DNA of 64,000 nt, from positions 250,128 through 314,127 of the forward strand of contig NZ_LMND01000001.1 in NCBI RefSeq assembly GCF_001423265.1, read 5' to 3'. Source of the stretch: Methylobacterium sp. Leaf108. GTDB lineage: Bacteria > Pseudomonadota > Alphaproteobacteria > Rhizobiales > Beijerinckiaceae. Under the pieces are notes generated by a model. The model was given only the letters and a program-made list of their open reading frames with translations. It made no database searches and was not told the DNA's origin. Position 1 is the first letter of the stretch; the number at the start of each line of letters is the position of its first letter. The position numbers were made by a program, and so were the translations under genes. Below, piece by piece: positions 56,768 to 64,000 of this stretch.

Positions 56768-57228
56768 GCGCCATCGTCGTCTACATCGACGCCGACGCCT
56801 GCCCCGTGAAGGACGAGACCTACCGCGTCGCCGAACGCTACGGCCTGCGCGTGGTGGTGGTCGCCAACAGCTACATGCAGCTCCCCCGAGCCGACTGGAT
56901 CGAGCGGGTGGTGGTCTCCGACGGGTTCGACGCCGCCGACGACTGGATCGCCGAACGGGCGCGGCCGGGCAGCATCGTGATCACCTCCGACGTGCCGCTG
57001 GCCAGCCGCTGCGTAAAGGCGGGCGCCGAGGTGCTGGCCCCCACCGGCAAGCCGTTCAGCGAGAACTCCGTGGGCATGGCGCTCGCCACCCGCAACCTGA
57101 TGCAGGACCTGCGCGAGGCCGGCGCCATCACCGGCGGCCCCAAACCGTTCTCGGCGCGGGACCGCTCGGCCTACCTCGGCGCCCTCGACCGTACCGTGGT
57201 GCGCCTGAAGCGCGGCGGCTTTGGCTGA
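56764..57228 (+). CDS. UPF0178 / YaiI-YqxD family protein
   Basis: A 154-aa protein starting at an ATG that overlaps the cyclase stop (ATGA). DUF188 signatures are [51 protein letters not shown] and [20 protein letters not shown]. The acidic [10 protein letters not shown] and SDVPLA resemble a PIN/NYN-type nuclease site, but no activity is established for the family. It is followed two bases later by recO. Being coupled to the cyclase gene is a feature of this locus. Confidence 0.92.
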   Translation: MSAIVVYIDADACPVKDETYRVAERYGLRVVVVANSYMQLPRADWIERVVVSDGFDAADDWIAERARPGSIVITSDVPLASRCVKAGAEVLAPTGKPFSENSVGMALATRNLMQDLREAGAITGGPKPFSARDRSAYLGALDRTVVRLKRGGFG

Positions 57229-57230
57229 CG

Positions 57231-57971
57231 ATGCAGTGGACCGACGAAGGGCTTGTGATCGGCCTGCGCCGGAACGGCGAGACCGCCATCGTCCTCGACG
57301 TGCTGACGCCCGGCCACGGCCGCCACCTCGGCCTCGTCCACGGCGGCCGCTCGCGGCGGATGCAGCCGGTGCTGCAGCCGGGCAACCACGTCCGGGTGAC
57401 CTGGCGGGCACGCCTCGACCAGAGTCTCGGCGCCTTCGCGGTCGAACCGATCGCCGCCACCGGCCTGAACCTGATCGGGTCGGCGCTGGCCCTCTACGGC
57501 ATCGGCCACATGACCGCCCTGCTGCGGCTGCTGCCCGAGCGCGACCCCCATCCCGACCTCTACGCGGCGGCACAGGTGCTGCTGGCGCACCTCCAGGACG
57601 AGGTGGTGGCGCCGATCCTGATGGTGCGGTTCGAACTCGCCATGCTCGCCGAACTCGGCTTCGGCCTCGACCTGTCGGCCTGCGCCGCCACCGGCGGCAA
57701 CGACGCCCTGATCTACGTCTCGCCCCGCAGCGGACGCGCCGTCAGCGCCTCGGCCGGCGAGCCCTACCGCGAAAAACTGCTCGCCCTGCCGGCCTTCCTG
57801 CGCGCACGCGGCGAGGACGCGCGCATCGCAGCCCCCGACGCGCGATCCGTTACGGAGGGGTTTACCTTGACGGGATACTTCCTCGACCAGCACGTCTGGG
57901 GACCGCGCGGCCTGAGGCCGCCGGAGGAGCGGGCGCGATTCGTCGCGCTCGGCAAAGCCGCGGACCGTTGA
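57231..57971 (+). CDS. recO: DNA repair protein RecO
   Basis: A 246-aa protein with an N-terminal OB fold (MQWTDEGLVIGLRRNGETAI, VLTPGHGRHLGLVHGGRSRR) and a C-terminal helical domain. The zinc-finger cysteines of many RecO proteins are reduced here to a single clear Cys (LSACAATGG), as in many alphaproteobacteria. RecO loads RecA onto SSB-covered DNA with RecR in gap repair. It starts two bases after UPF0178 and precedes parC by 42 bases, the gap holding a parS-like site. Confidence 0.93.
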   Translation: MQWTDEGLVIGLRRNGETAIVLDVLTPGHGRHLGLVHGGRSRRMQPVLQPGNHVRVTWRARLDQSLGAFAVEPIAATGLNLIGSALALYGIGHMTALLRLLPERDPHPDLYAAAQVLLAHLQDEVVAPILMVRFELAMLAELGFGLDLSACAATGGNDALIYVSPRSGRAVSASAGEPYREKLLALPAFLRARGEDARIAAPDARSVTEGFTLTGYFLDQHVWGPRGLRPPEERARFVALGKAADR

Positions 57972-57982
57972 TGTTCATGCTA

Positions 57983-57998
57983 TGTTCCACGTGAAACA
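57983..57998. other. parS-like centromere site
   Basis: TGTTCCACGTGAAACA matches the bacterial chromosomal parS consensus TGTTNCACGTGAAACA at every fixed position. ParB binds this palindrome, loads condensin and moves the origin region. It lies in the recO-parC intergenic gap, starting 12 bases after the recO stop. I found no second site by eye in the window. Confidence 0.85.
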
Positions 57999-58013
57999 CA
58001 CGCCCCGGAGTCC

Positions 58014-60266
58014 ATGATGGGCCAGCCCTTCGAGCCGCGATCCGGCGACGGCATCGAGAGCGTCGAACTGAAGTCGGCGCTGGAAGAGCGCTACCTCGCC
58101 TATGCGCTCTCCACGATCATGCACCGGGCGCTGCCGGACGCCCGCGACGGGCTCAAGCCCGTCCACCGGCGCATCCTGTTCGCCATGCGGCTCCTGAAGC
58201 TCGACCCGACCTCGGCCTTCAAGAAATGCGCCCGCATCGTCGGCGACGTCATCGGCAAGTACCACCCCCACGGCGACACCGCCGCCTACGACGCCCTGGT
58301 GCGCATGGCCCAGGACTTCGCGCAGCGCTATCCGCTCGTCGACGGCCAGGGCAACTTCGGCAACATCGACGGCGACAACCCGGCCGCCCAGCGCTACACC
58401 GAGGCGCGGATGACCGAGGTCGCGCGCCTGCTGATGGAGGGGCTCGACGACGATTCCGTCGACTTCCGGCCGAACTACGACGGCCAGGAGGAGGAGCCCA
58501 TCGTCCTGCCGGCGGCCTTCCCGAACCTGCTCGCCAACGGCAGCCAGGGCATCGCGGTGGGCATGGCGACCTCGATCCCGCCCCACAACGCCGCCGAACT
58601 CTGCGACGCGGCCCTCTACCTGATCGGGCACCCGGAGGCGACCTCGGGCCAGCTCCTCACCTTCGTGAAGGGGCCGGACTTCCCCACCGGCGGCATCCTG
58701 ATCGATTCCGCCGAGGCCATCGCCGAGGCCTACCGCACCGGGCGCGGCGGGTTTCGCGTGCGCGCCCGCTGGGCCAAGGAGGACCTCGGCCGGGGCACCT
58801 GGACCATCGTCGTCACCGAGATCCCCTACGGCATCCCCAAGGCGCGGCTCATCGAGAAGCTGGCCGAACTCCTCCAGGAGAAGAAGCTGCCGCTGCTGGC
58901 CGATGTGCGCGACGAATCGGCCGAGGACGTGCGGGTGGTGCTGGAGCCGCGCTCGCGCAGCGTCGATCCGGTCATCCTGATGGAATCTTTGTTCCGGCTC
59001 ACCGAGCTCGAAGCCCGCGTGCCCCTCAACATGAACGTGCTGGTGGGCGGCCTCGTCCCCCGGGTGATCGGCCTGGCGGAAGCCCTGCGCGAATGGCTCG
59101 ACCACCGCCGCGTCGTGCTCCAGCGCCGCTCGCGCCATCGCCTCGGGCAGATCGAGCGGCGCCTCGAGATCCTCGGCGGCCTGCTCGTCGTCTACCTCGA
59201 CCTCGACGAGGTCATCCGCATCATCCGCGAGGAGGACGAGGCCAAGCCCGCCCTGATCAAGCGATTCGACCTCACCGAGGTGCAGGCCAACGCCATCCTC
59301 GACACCCGCCTGCGCAGCTTGCGCAAGCTCGAGGAGATGGAGCTCAAGCGCGAGCGCGACGCCCTCACCAAGGAGAAGAACGGCCTCGACGAGTTGCTCG
59401 GCTCGGACAAGCTGCAATGGTCCGACATCACCAAGCAGATCCGCGCGGTGAAGAAGACCTTCGGCCCCGAGACCAAGCTCGGGTCCCGCCGCACCACCCT
59501 GGAGAACCCGCCCGACACCGCCGGCATCGACTTCACCTCCGCCATGGTCGAGCGCGAGCCGATCACCGTGATCGTCTCCACCAAGGGCTGGATCCGGGCG
59601 CTCAAGGGCCACGTCACCGACCTGTCGGGGGTCGCCTTCAAGGGCGACGACGCGCTCAAGCTCAGCTTCCTCACCGAGACCACCGCCAAGATCCTGGTGC
59701 TGGCCTCCAACGGCAAGGTCTTCACCCTGGAGGCGGCCAAGCTGCCGGGCGGACGCGGGTTCGGCGATCCGATCCGCCTGATGGTGGATTTCGACGACGG
59801 TACCGAGATCGTCGCCGCCCTGCCCTACCAGCCCGGCGGCCGGTTCCTGGTGGCGGCCAGCGACGGGCGCGGCTTCCTGGCGCCGGGCGATGCCCTCGTC
59901 GCCAACACCCGCAAGGGCAAGGGCGTGATGGGCCTCGACGCGCCCGCCACCGCCGCCCTGCTGGTGCCCGCGCAGACCGGCGACCACGTCGCCGTGTGCA
60001 GCGCCGACCGGCTGCTCCTGGTGTTTCCGATCACCGAGATGCCCGAACTCGTGCGCGGCAAGGGCGTGCGCCTGCAGCGCTGCCGCCAGAGCACGCTGTC
60101 GGACGCCTGCGTCTTCACCCTGGCCGAGGGCCTGCCCTGGCGCGACGCCGGCGGCCAGCCGCGCCTCGCCAACGCCGCCCTCCTGGAGCGCTGGATGGGC
60201 CACCGCGCCGACGCCGGCACGCTGATGACGCGAAGCTTTCCGAAGTTCGAGCGGTTCGGGAAGTGA
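58014..60266 (+). CDS. parC: DNA topoisomerase IV subunit A
   Basis: A 750-aa type IIA topoisomerase subunit. The winged-helix DNA-gate domain starts [20 protein letters not shown]. The quinolone region [20 protein letters not shown] precedes the catalytic Tyr in [11 protein letters not shown] (near residue 128). The tower and coiled-coil follow, then a short C-terminal beta-propeller ([37 protein letters not shown]). The lack of the GyrA box and the shorter C-terminal part favour ParC over GyrA. With ParE (not in this window) it unlinks daughter chromosomes. Confidence 0.94.
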   Translation: MMGQPFEPRSGDGIESVELKSALEERYLAYALSTIMHRALPDARDGLKPVHRRILFAMRLLKLDPTSAFKKCARIVGDVIGKYHPHGDTAAYDALVRMAQDFAQRYPLVDGQGNFGNIDGDNPAAQRYTEARMTEVARLLMEGLDDDSVDFRPNYDGQEEEPIVLPAAFPNLLANGSQGIAVGMATSIPPHNAAELCDAALYLIGHPEATSGQLLTFVKGPDFPTGGILIDSAEAIAEAYRTGRGGFRVRARWAKEDLGRGTWTIVVTEIPYGIPKARLIEKLAELLQEKKLPLLADVRDESAEDVRVVLEPRSRSVDPVILMESLFRLTELEARVPLNMNVLVGGLVPRVIGLAEALREWLDHRRVVLQRRSRHRLGQIERRLEILGGLLVVYLDLDEVIRIIREEDEAKPALIKRFDLTEVQANAILDTRLRSLRKLEEMELKRERDALTKEKNGLDELLGSDKLQWSDITKQIRAVKKTFGPETKLGSRRTTLENPPDTAGIDFTSAMVEREPITVIVSTKGWIRALKGHVTDLSGVAFKGDDALKLSFLTETTAKILVLASNGKVFTLEAAKLPGGRGFGDPIRLMVDFDDGTEIVAALPYQPGGRFLVAASDGRGFLAPGDALVANTRKGKGVMGLDAPATAALLVPAQTGDHVAVCSADRLLLVFPITEMPELVRGKGVRLQRCRQSTLSDACVFTLAEGLPWRDAGGQPRLANAALLERWMGHRADAGTLMTRSFPKFERFGK

Positions 60267-60566
60267 GGGTGGGGTGACGTCGCTGCGGCAGCGATTTTGC
60301 CGGTATGGAGGGTCTACATTTGGGAGGTGCTTTGGACGTCCGGTGTGGGTTGGGAACCCGACGTTGACTCTTCGCCCTGAAGCGAACGTCCCGCCTTTGA
60401 CCCTCAAGAGCACCGTTGATCCTTAAGAGCAATTGGCGTGCTAGTGGTGGAAATCTGACAGATGGTACCCACGCCCACCGTCCGCGATGGGTGGAGAACT
60501 GCCGTCCGCTACTCTATTGGTGGTGCGTCACCGGAGCCGAAGGGTGCGATTTTCTGAGACTTGCAT
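60267..60566. other. 300-base gap, less GC-rich, with a degenerate tandem repeat
   Basis: I see no gene. Base composition drops relative to parC. A 19-bp degenerate tandem duplication lies at 60397-60434. The stretch leads into a short AT-rich open frame. Confidence 0.5.
60397..60434 (+). repeat. 19-bp imperfect tandem duplication
   Basis: TTGACCCTCAAGAGCACCG (60397-60415) and TTGATCCTTAAGAGCAATT (60416-60434) agree at 14 of the first 16 positions. Non-coding. Confidence 0.75.
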
Positions 60567-60815
60567 ATGTTGATCTTCGATGTGCTGCTTGAATGGGTCG
60601 GGCATCGGACCGCTCGGTGGCTTCTCCCAACCATAAGTCTAGGGATCATAACGGCGGACGACATTCTTTCGAACAAACTCGGGTTTAATTGGTTCGGCTT
60701 TCAGCAGACAAAGGAAGGCTCACTTCTATGTTCGGCTACTATGTCAGCCTGGATAGGTTTGATCTTCTGGGCCTTGGTGCTCGTTCTAGTTTTAGCCCTT
60801 CTTGGCGCGAGTTGA
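60567..60815 (+). CDS. Small AT-rich membrane protein, function unknown (tentative)
   Basis: An 82-aa open frame from the ATG at 60567 (MLIFDVLLEWVGHRTARWLL). A first half with moderate hydrophobicity (LLPTISLGIITADDIL), a polar middle (NKLGFNWFGFQQTKEGS) and a C-terminal helix (WIGLIFWALVLVLVLALLGA) suggest a one- or two-pass membrane protein. No family or ribosome-binding site is recognised. Base composition is lower in GC than its neighbours, resembling the AT-rich patch at 53.6-54.4 kb. It could be an acquired orphan gene or a chance frame. Confidence 0.4.
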   Translation: MLIFDVLLEWVGHRTARWLLPTISLGIITADDILSNKLGFNWFGFQQTKEGSLLCSATMSAWIGLIFWALVLVLVLALLGAS

Positions 60816-61166
60816 ATGTGCATCCTACTGACCGCTTTGGGTCGATTTCGCTGAAAAACCCAGGACCGGATAAAAGCAGCATCGCGGGCTGCTCCAGACG
60901 TAGAAGATCGTACCATCGCATCACTTGGAGACCGCCGCGTTATTGGGATTGCACCGGCAATGAGAGACGAACTTTCTCCGAATTGCAACCTTAGATGACG
61001 CCTATTGTGCTATATCCGAGTTTTTCAAGAAAATCGGTCGAAAGCCGCCATCCAAATTCGACGTTATGCCAACCTCGTCTTCCGCTCCAGCATCTCGACG
61101 GTGCCGGAACTCGCCCTCCGCGCCCGAGGTTGACCGAGCCTCTCCCAAAACAAGCGGCACAGGTTC
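60816..61166. other. 351-base gap, no confident gene
   Basis: Nothing convincing is seen; composition returns to high GC near 61,080. The oxidoreductase promoter should lie near its right end. Confidence 0.5.
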
Positions 61167-62468
61167 ATGGCGAGCGATTCGACTCTTTCACGACGCCGTC
61201 TCATCCAGGCCGGCTCGGCGGCAGTCACCGGGGTGGCGCTGGGCGCGGCGGCTCCGGCCCGTGCCGCCGGGCCGTCGAGACCGGCCGATACCGGTGTGGT
61301 CGAGGACGGGCGGGTGACCTTTCCGAACTGGCGCGGGGGCGGCGACATCACCCCGCCGCCGCCGCCGGCCCCGATGCCGCCGGGCGAGCGCGTCGGCTTC
61401 GCCGTCGTCGGCCTCGGGCGCCTGAGCCTGGAGGAACTGCTGCCGGCCTTCGCCCAGACCAGGAAGGCCCGCGTCGTCGCCCTGGTGTCCGGCTCGCCGG
61501 ACAAGGCGCGGCTGGTGGCGGTCCAGTACGGCATCGCTCCCGATGCGGTCTATGGCTACGACGAATGGGAGCGCATCGCGAAGAACCCGGCGATTCGCGC
61601 GGTCTACGTCGTGACGCCCAACGGCCTCCACCGCGAGCATGTCCTGGCCGCGGCCGCCGCCGGCAGGCACGTGCTGTGCGAGAAGCCGATGGCCAATTCC
61701 TCGGCCGAGGCGCGGGAGATGATCGCGGCCTGCGAGGCGGCCAAGGTCAATTTGATGATCGCCTACCGCTGCCAGTACGAGCCCTTCAACCGCGAGGTGA
61801 CGCGCCTCGCCCGCTCGGGCGAGTTCGGCAAGCCCCGGATGATCCAGGCGTTCAACGGCCAGACCACCGGCCTGCCCGAGCAATGGCGCCTCAGGAAGGA
61901 TCTCGCCGGCGGCGGCGCCCTGCCCGACATCGGCCTGTACTGCCTCAACGGTGTGCGTGCGATCCTAGGCGAGGAGCCGGTGTCCGTCAGCGCTCGGCTG
62001 CATTCGACGCCCGGCGACCAGAAATTCGCCGAGGTCGAGGAGAGCGTCGCCTTCACCCTCACCTTCCCCTCCGGCGTCATCGCGCAATGCGCCACCAGCT
62101 ACGGCGTCCACGAATCGCGCCGGCTGCAGGTGCATACCGAGCGCGGCGACATCGACCTGCGCAATGCCTTCGCCTACCGCGGCCAGCGGCTCGTGGTCTC
62201 GCACCCCGACGGCAAGGTCGAGGCCCGCGACGAGCGGGTGCTGGCGCAGAAGAACCAGTTCGCCCTCGAGATCGACCACATGGCCGACTGCATCCTGAGC
62301 GACCGCCGCCCGCACACGCCCGGCGAGGAGGGCCTGCAGGACCATGTGGTGATGGAAGCGATCTACGAGGCCGCCCGCACCGGGGCGGTGGTGACGGTGG
62401 CGCCCCCCGCCGGGGCGGCGGCCGGGCTCGACGCGACGCGGGGGCCGCAGCCCGAACCGGCGGGCTGA
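61167..62468 (+). CDS. Tat-exported Gfo/Idh/MocA oxidoreductase, glucose-fructose oxidoreductase-like
   Basis: A 433-aa protein with a twin-arginine signal (LSRRRLIQAGSAAVTGVALG, cleavage near ARAAG) and a Pro-rich linker. The Rossmann domain (VGFAVVGLGRLSLEELLPAF) has the EKPMA motif carrying the catalytic Lys (VLCEKPMANSSAEA). The C-terminal domain includes GGGALPDIGLYCLNGVRAIL. The DIGLYCLN segment is very like periplasmic glucose-fructose oxidoreductase of Zymomonas, which couples glucose oxidation to fructose reduction with tightly bound NADP. The actual sugar is unknown. An OprB porin gene follows on the same strand, supporting a periplasmic sugar role. Confidence 0.9.
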   Translation: MASDSTLSRRRLIQAGSAAVTGVALGAAAPARAAGPSRPADTGVVEDGRVTFPNWRGGGDITPPPPPAPMPPGERVGFAVVGLGRLSLEELLPAFAQTRKARVVALVSGSPDKARLVAVQYGIAPDAVYGYDEWERIAKNPAIRAVYVVTPNGLHREHVLAAAAAGRHVLCEKPMANSSAEAREMIAACEAAKVNLMIAYRCQYEPFNREVTRLARSGEFGKPRMIQAFNGQTTGLPEQWRLRKDLAGGGALPDIGLYCLNGVRAILGEEPVSVSARLHSTPGDQKFAEVEESVAFTLTFPSGVIAQCATSYGVHESRRLQVHTERGDIDLRNAFAYRGQRLVVSHPDGKVEARDERVLAQKNQFALEIDHMADCILSDRRPHTPGEEGLQDHVVMEAIYEAARTGAVVTVAPPAGAAAGLDATRGPQPEPAG

Positions 62469-62671
62469 TCCCGACCGTTTCGCGCATGGCGGCAGGGGCG
62501 CCGCCCGTCCGGTCGACCCTGTGGCACGTCGGCACTGGCCGCGTGAAAAACGCCCGCGCGGCGCTGCGAGGCGGATAACGGCGGTCAGGCCGGTTGCCGA
62601 TCTGTCACGACGGCGTGATAGATCGACGCGACCGGCGGTTGTCGCCCTTCCACGAGCCGTTTCGAGAGACG

Positions 62672-64000
62672 ATGAGGCGCTTCTTCCGGTTGCGGGTGCT
62701 TGCCGTCGCAGCGCCCCTTCTCTGGCTCGCTCTCGCGCAGACCCCCGTCCTCGCCCAGAACGGCGCTGACGCGGCCGCCGCGCGGCTCGCGCGTGTCGCT
62801 CGCGAAGGTGTGCGCATCGGCTCGCCGCTCGGCGCCGGCGACGATCCGCAGACCTCGGTGGCCCAGCCCGAAGCCTCCGGCAAGCCCTCGGCCAACCTGA
62901 ACACCTCCATCGAGGGGAGTCTGGGCGCCTACGGCGATCCCCTCGGCCTGCGCGCGTTCCTGCGCACCCGGGGGATCGAGTACAGCCTGACCTACATCGG
63001 GGAGAGCCTGGGCAACGCCACCGGCGGATCGCGCCGCGGCGCGATCTACCAGGGCCGGCTCGACGTCCAGTTCGACGCGGATCTCGAAAAGCTGATGGGC
63101 TGGCAGGGCGCGAGCTTCCACACGAACTACTACCAGATCCACGGCACCGGCCTGTCGCGCTACTTTCTCAACAACATCATCGCCGTGAGCGCGATCGAGG
63201 CGCTGCCGTCATCCCGCCTCTACGAGCTCTGGCTCGACCAGAGGCTCTTCGACGGTCAACTCAGCCTCAAGGTCGGCCAGATCGCCGCCGACACCGAGTT
63301 CGCGGTCAGCCAGACCGGGACGCTGTTCGTCAACTCGACGTTCGGCTGGCCCAACATCATGGCCGACGTCCTTCCCAGTGGCGGTCCGGTCTACCCGCTC
63401 GCCGTTCCGGCGGTGCGGGCGAAGTATGTGCCGAACCAGAACTTCTCGCTCCAGGTCGGCATCTTCGACGGCGACCCGTCCGGCCCGGCCCGGCCCGACA
63501 ACAATCCCGATCCGCAGCGCCGCAACCGCACCGGCACCAACTTCCGGACAAACGACCCCGCCCTGGTGATCGCGGAGGCGGCCTATGCCTACAACATCAT
63601 GAGCGGCGATCTCGGCGAGCCGGGCACGGTGACGCTGGGCGGCTGGCACCATTTCGGCCGCTTCGACAGCCTGCGGTTCGACGATGCCGGCGGCCGGCTC
63701 GCCGACCCCGCCACCACCGGCATCGCCAGGCGCTTCCGGGGCGACAGCGGGATCTACGGCATCGTCGACCAGACCCTCTACCGCGAGCCCGACGACCCCA
63801 ACGACGGTGCCAGCGCCTTCGTGCGCGTCTCGGGATCGCCGGGCGACCGCAACCTCGTCGACCTCTACGTGGACGCCGGCATCGCCTACAAGGGCCTGTT
63901 CAAGGGCCGCTCCGACGACACCGTCGGCATCGCCTTCGGCCTGTCGCGGTTCTCGCGCAGCGCACGGGGCTTCGACCTCGACACGATCCTGGCCACCGGC
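62672..64000 (+). CDS. OprB-family carbohydrate porin (3' end beyond window)
   Basis: From the ATG at 62672 the frame stays open to the window end (443 codons). A signal peptide (FFRLRVLAVAAPLLWLALAQ, cleavage near VLAQN) precedes barrel sequence typical of OprB: RTRGIEYSLTYIGESLGN, LEKLMGWQGASFHTNYYQIH, YELWLDQRLFDGQLSLKVGQ, VRAKYVPNQNFSLQVGIFDG and GTVTLGGWHHFGRFDSLRF. OprB porins admit glucose and related sugars across the outer membrane. The gene starts 203 bases after the oxidoreductase gene. The C-terminal strand motif is not visible because the gene is cut. Confidence 0.9.
   Translation, partial: MRRFFRLRVLAVAAPLLWLALAQTPVLAQNGADAAAARLARVAREGVRIGSPLGAGDDPQTSVAQPEASGKPSANLNTSIEGSLGAYGDPLGLRAFLRTRGIEYSLTYIGESLGNATGGSRRGAIYQGRLDVQFDADLEKLMGWQGASFHTNYYQIHGTGLSRYFLNNIIAVSAIEALPSSRLYELWLDQRLFDGQLSLKVGQIAADTEFAVSQTGTLFVNSTFGWPNIMADVLPSGGPVYPLAVPAVRAKYVPNQNFSLQVGIFDGDPSGPARPDNNPDPQRRNRTGTNFRTNDPALVIAEAAYAYNIMSGDLGEPGTVTLGGWHHFGRFDSLRFDDAGGRLADPATTGIARRFRGDSGIYGIVDQTLYREPDDPNDGASAFVRVSGSPGDRNLVDLYVDAGIAYKGLFKGRSDDTVGIAFGLSRFSRSARGFDLDTILATG

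Noticed and set aside
57975..60413. 812-codon minus-strand frame opposite parC
   Set aside because: Antisense shadow of a well-conserved gene; no ribosome-binding site or domain.
60689..60994. 101-aa plus-strand frame overlapping the 82-aa membrane-protein frame
   Set aside because: Basic, irregular translation with no domain; likely a chance frame in AT-richer DNA.

Overview
The window is high-GC chromosomal DNA from an alphaproteobacterium of the order Hyphomicrobiales (Rhizobiales), most likely Methylobacterium or Methylorubrum. The grounds are the alphaproteobacterial RpoH with its RpoH box, an Asp-type HemB, a Tad/Cpa pilus locus in Caulobacter/Rhizobiales order, the hemB-RDD-bpt neighbourhood, an LdtR-like MarR regulator beside a DUF6163-like gene, and above all three tandem PqqA precursor peptides of the Methylobacterium type. 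I see no rRNA, CRISPR array, prophage or complete insertion sequence. Most of the window is core genome; two visibly AT-richer patches (about 53.6-54.6 kb and 60.3-61.1 kb) look acquired or decayed.

Layout. 1-10.6 kb: housekeeping genes (UDG-family protein, PrxQ-like peroxiredoxin, smpB and dapA on minus; lytic transglycosylase on plus; tRNA-Glu; rluD; rpoH; a proline-rich membrane protein; purA). 10.7-21.5 kb: Tad/Cpa pilus locus, with a divergent pair of small secreted proteins, then flp, cpaA, cpaB, cpaC, cpaD, cpaE, cpaF, tadB, tadC. 21.5-28.0 kb: uvrB with a long N-terminal extension, two small genes, mgtE, and a hexapeptide-repeat acyltransferase. 28.2-28.8 kb: stand-alone triple pqqA array closed by a strong terminator, with no pqqB-E beside it. 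28.8-36.6 kb: LdtR-like regulator, DUF6163-like protein, 3-hydroxyisobutyryl-CoA hydrolase, hemB-lipoprotein-RDD-bpt, and ruvB-phosphoesterase-ybgC. 36.6-40.3 kb: Uma2 nuclease-like gene, bfr, bfd, ruvA, YceI and ruvC, so the usual ruvCAB order is split. 40.5-50.1 kb: TonB-dependent siderophore receptor with a PepSY membrane protein and a 58-aa partner; opposite them the sulfonate operon ssuEACBD and a YeiH-type exporter. 50.1-53.3 kb: a small conserved protein, a PilZ protein and a class A penicillin-binding protein. 53.6-54.6 kb: two small AT-rich membrane-protein genes, one inside a 587-bp element with 17-bp inverted ends and an 8-bp target duplication. 54.6-60.3 kb: aldo/keto reductase, membrane-anchored nucleotide cyclase, UPF0178, recO, a parS-like site, and parC. 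60.3-64 kb: an AT-richer patch, a Tat-exported glucose-fructose oxidoreductase-like enzyme, and the start of an OprB porin.

How the genes fit together. Several groups are translationally coupled by 4-nt (GTGA/ATGA) or slightly longer overlaps: hemB-lipoprotein; acyl-CoA hydrolase-DUF6163; ruvB-phosphoesterase-ybgC; PepSY protein-58 aa; ssuE-A-C; cyclase-UPF0178. The ssu operon plus a YeiH-type transporter suggests sulfonate desulfonation followed by export of excess sulfite or sulfate. The TonB/PepSY genes with bfr-bfd form an iron neighbourhood. The pqqA array would supply extra substrate to PQQ biosynthesis enzymes encoded elsewhere, needed for PQQ-dependent methanol dehydrogenases. A recurring oddity is a set of short (12-19 bp) tandem duplications, seven of them at or near the 5' ends of genes.
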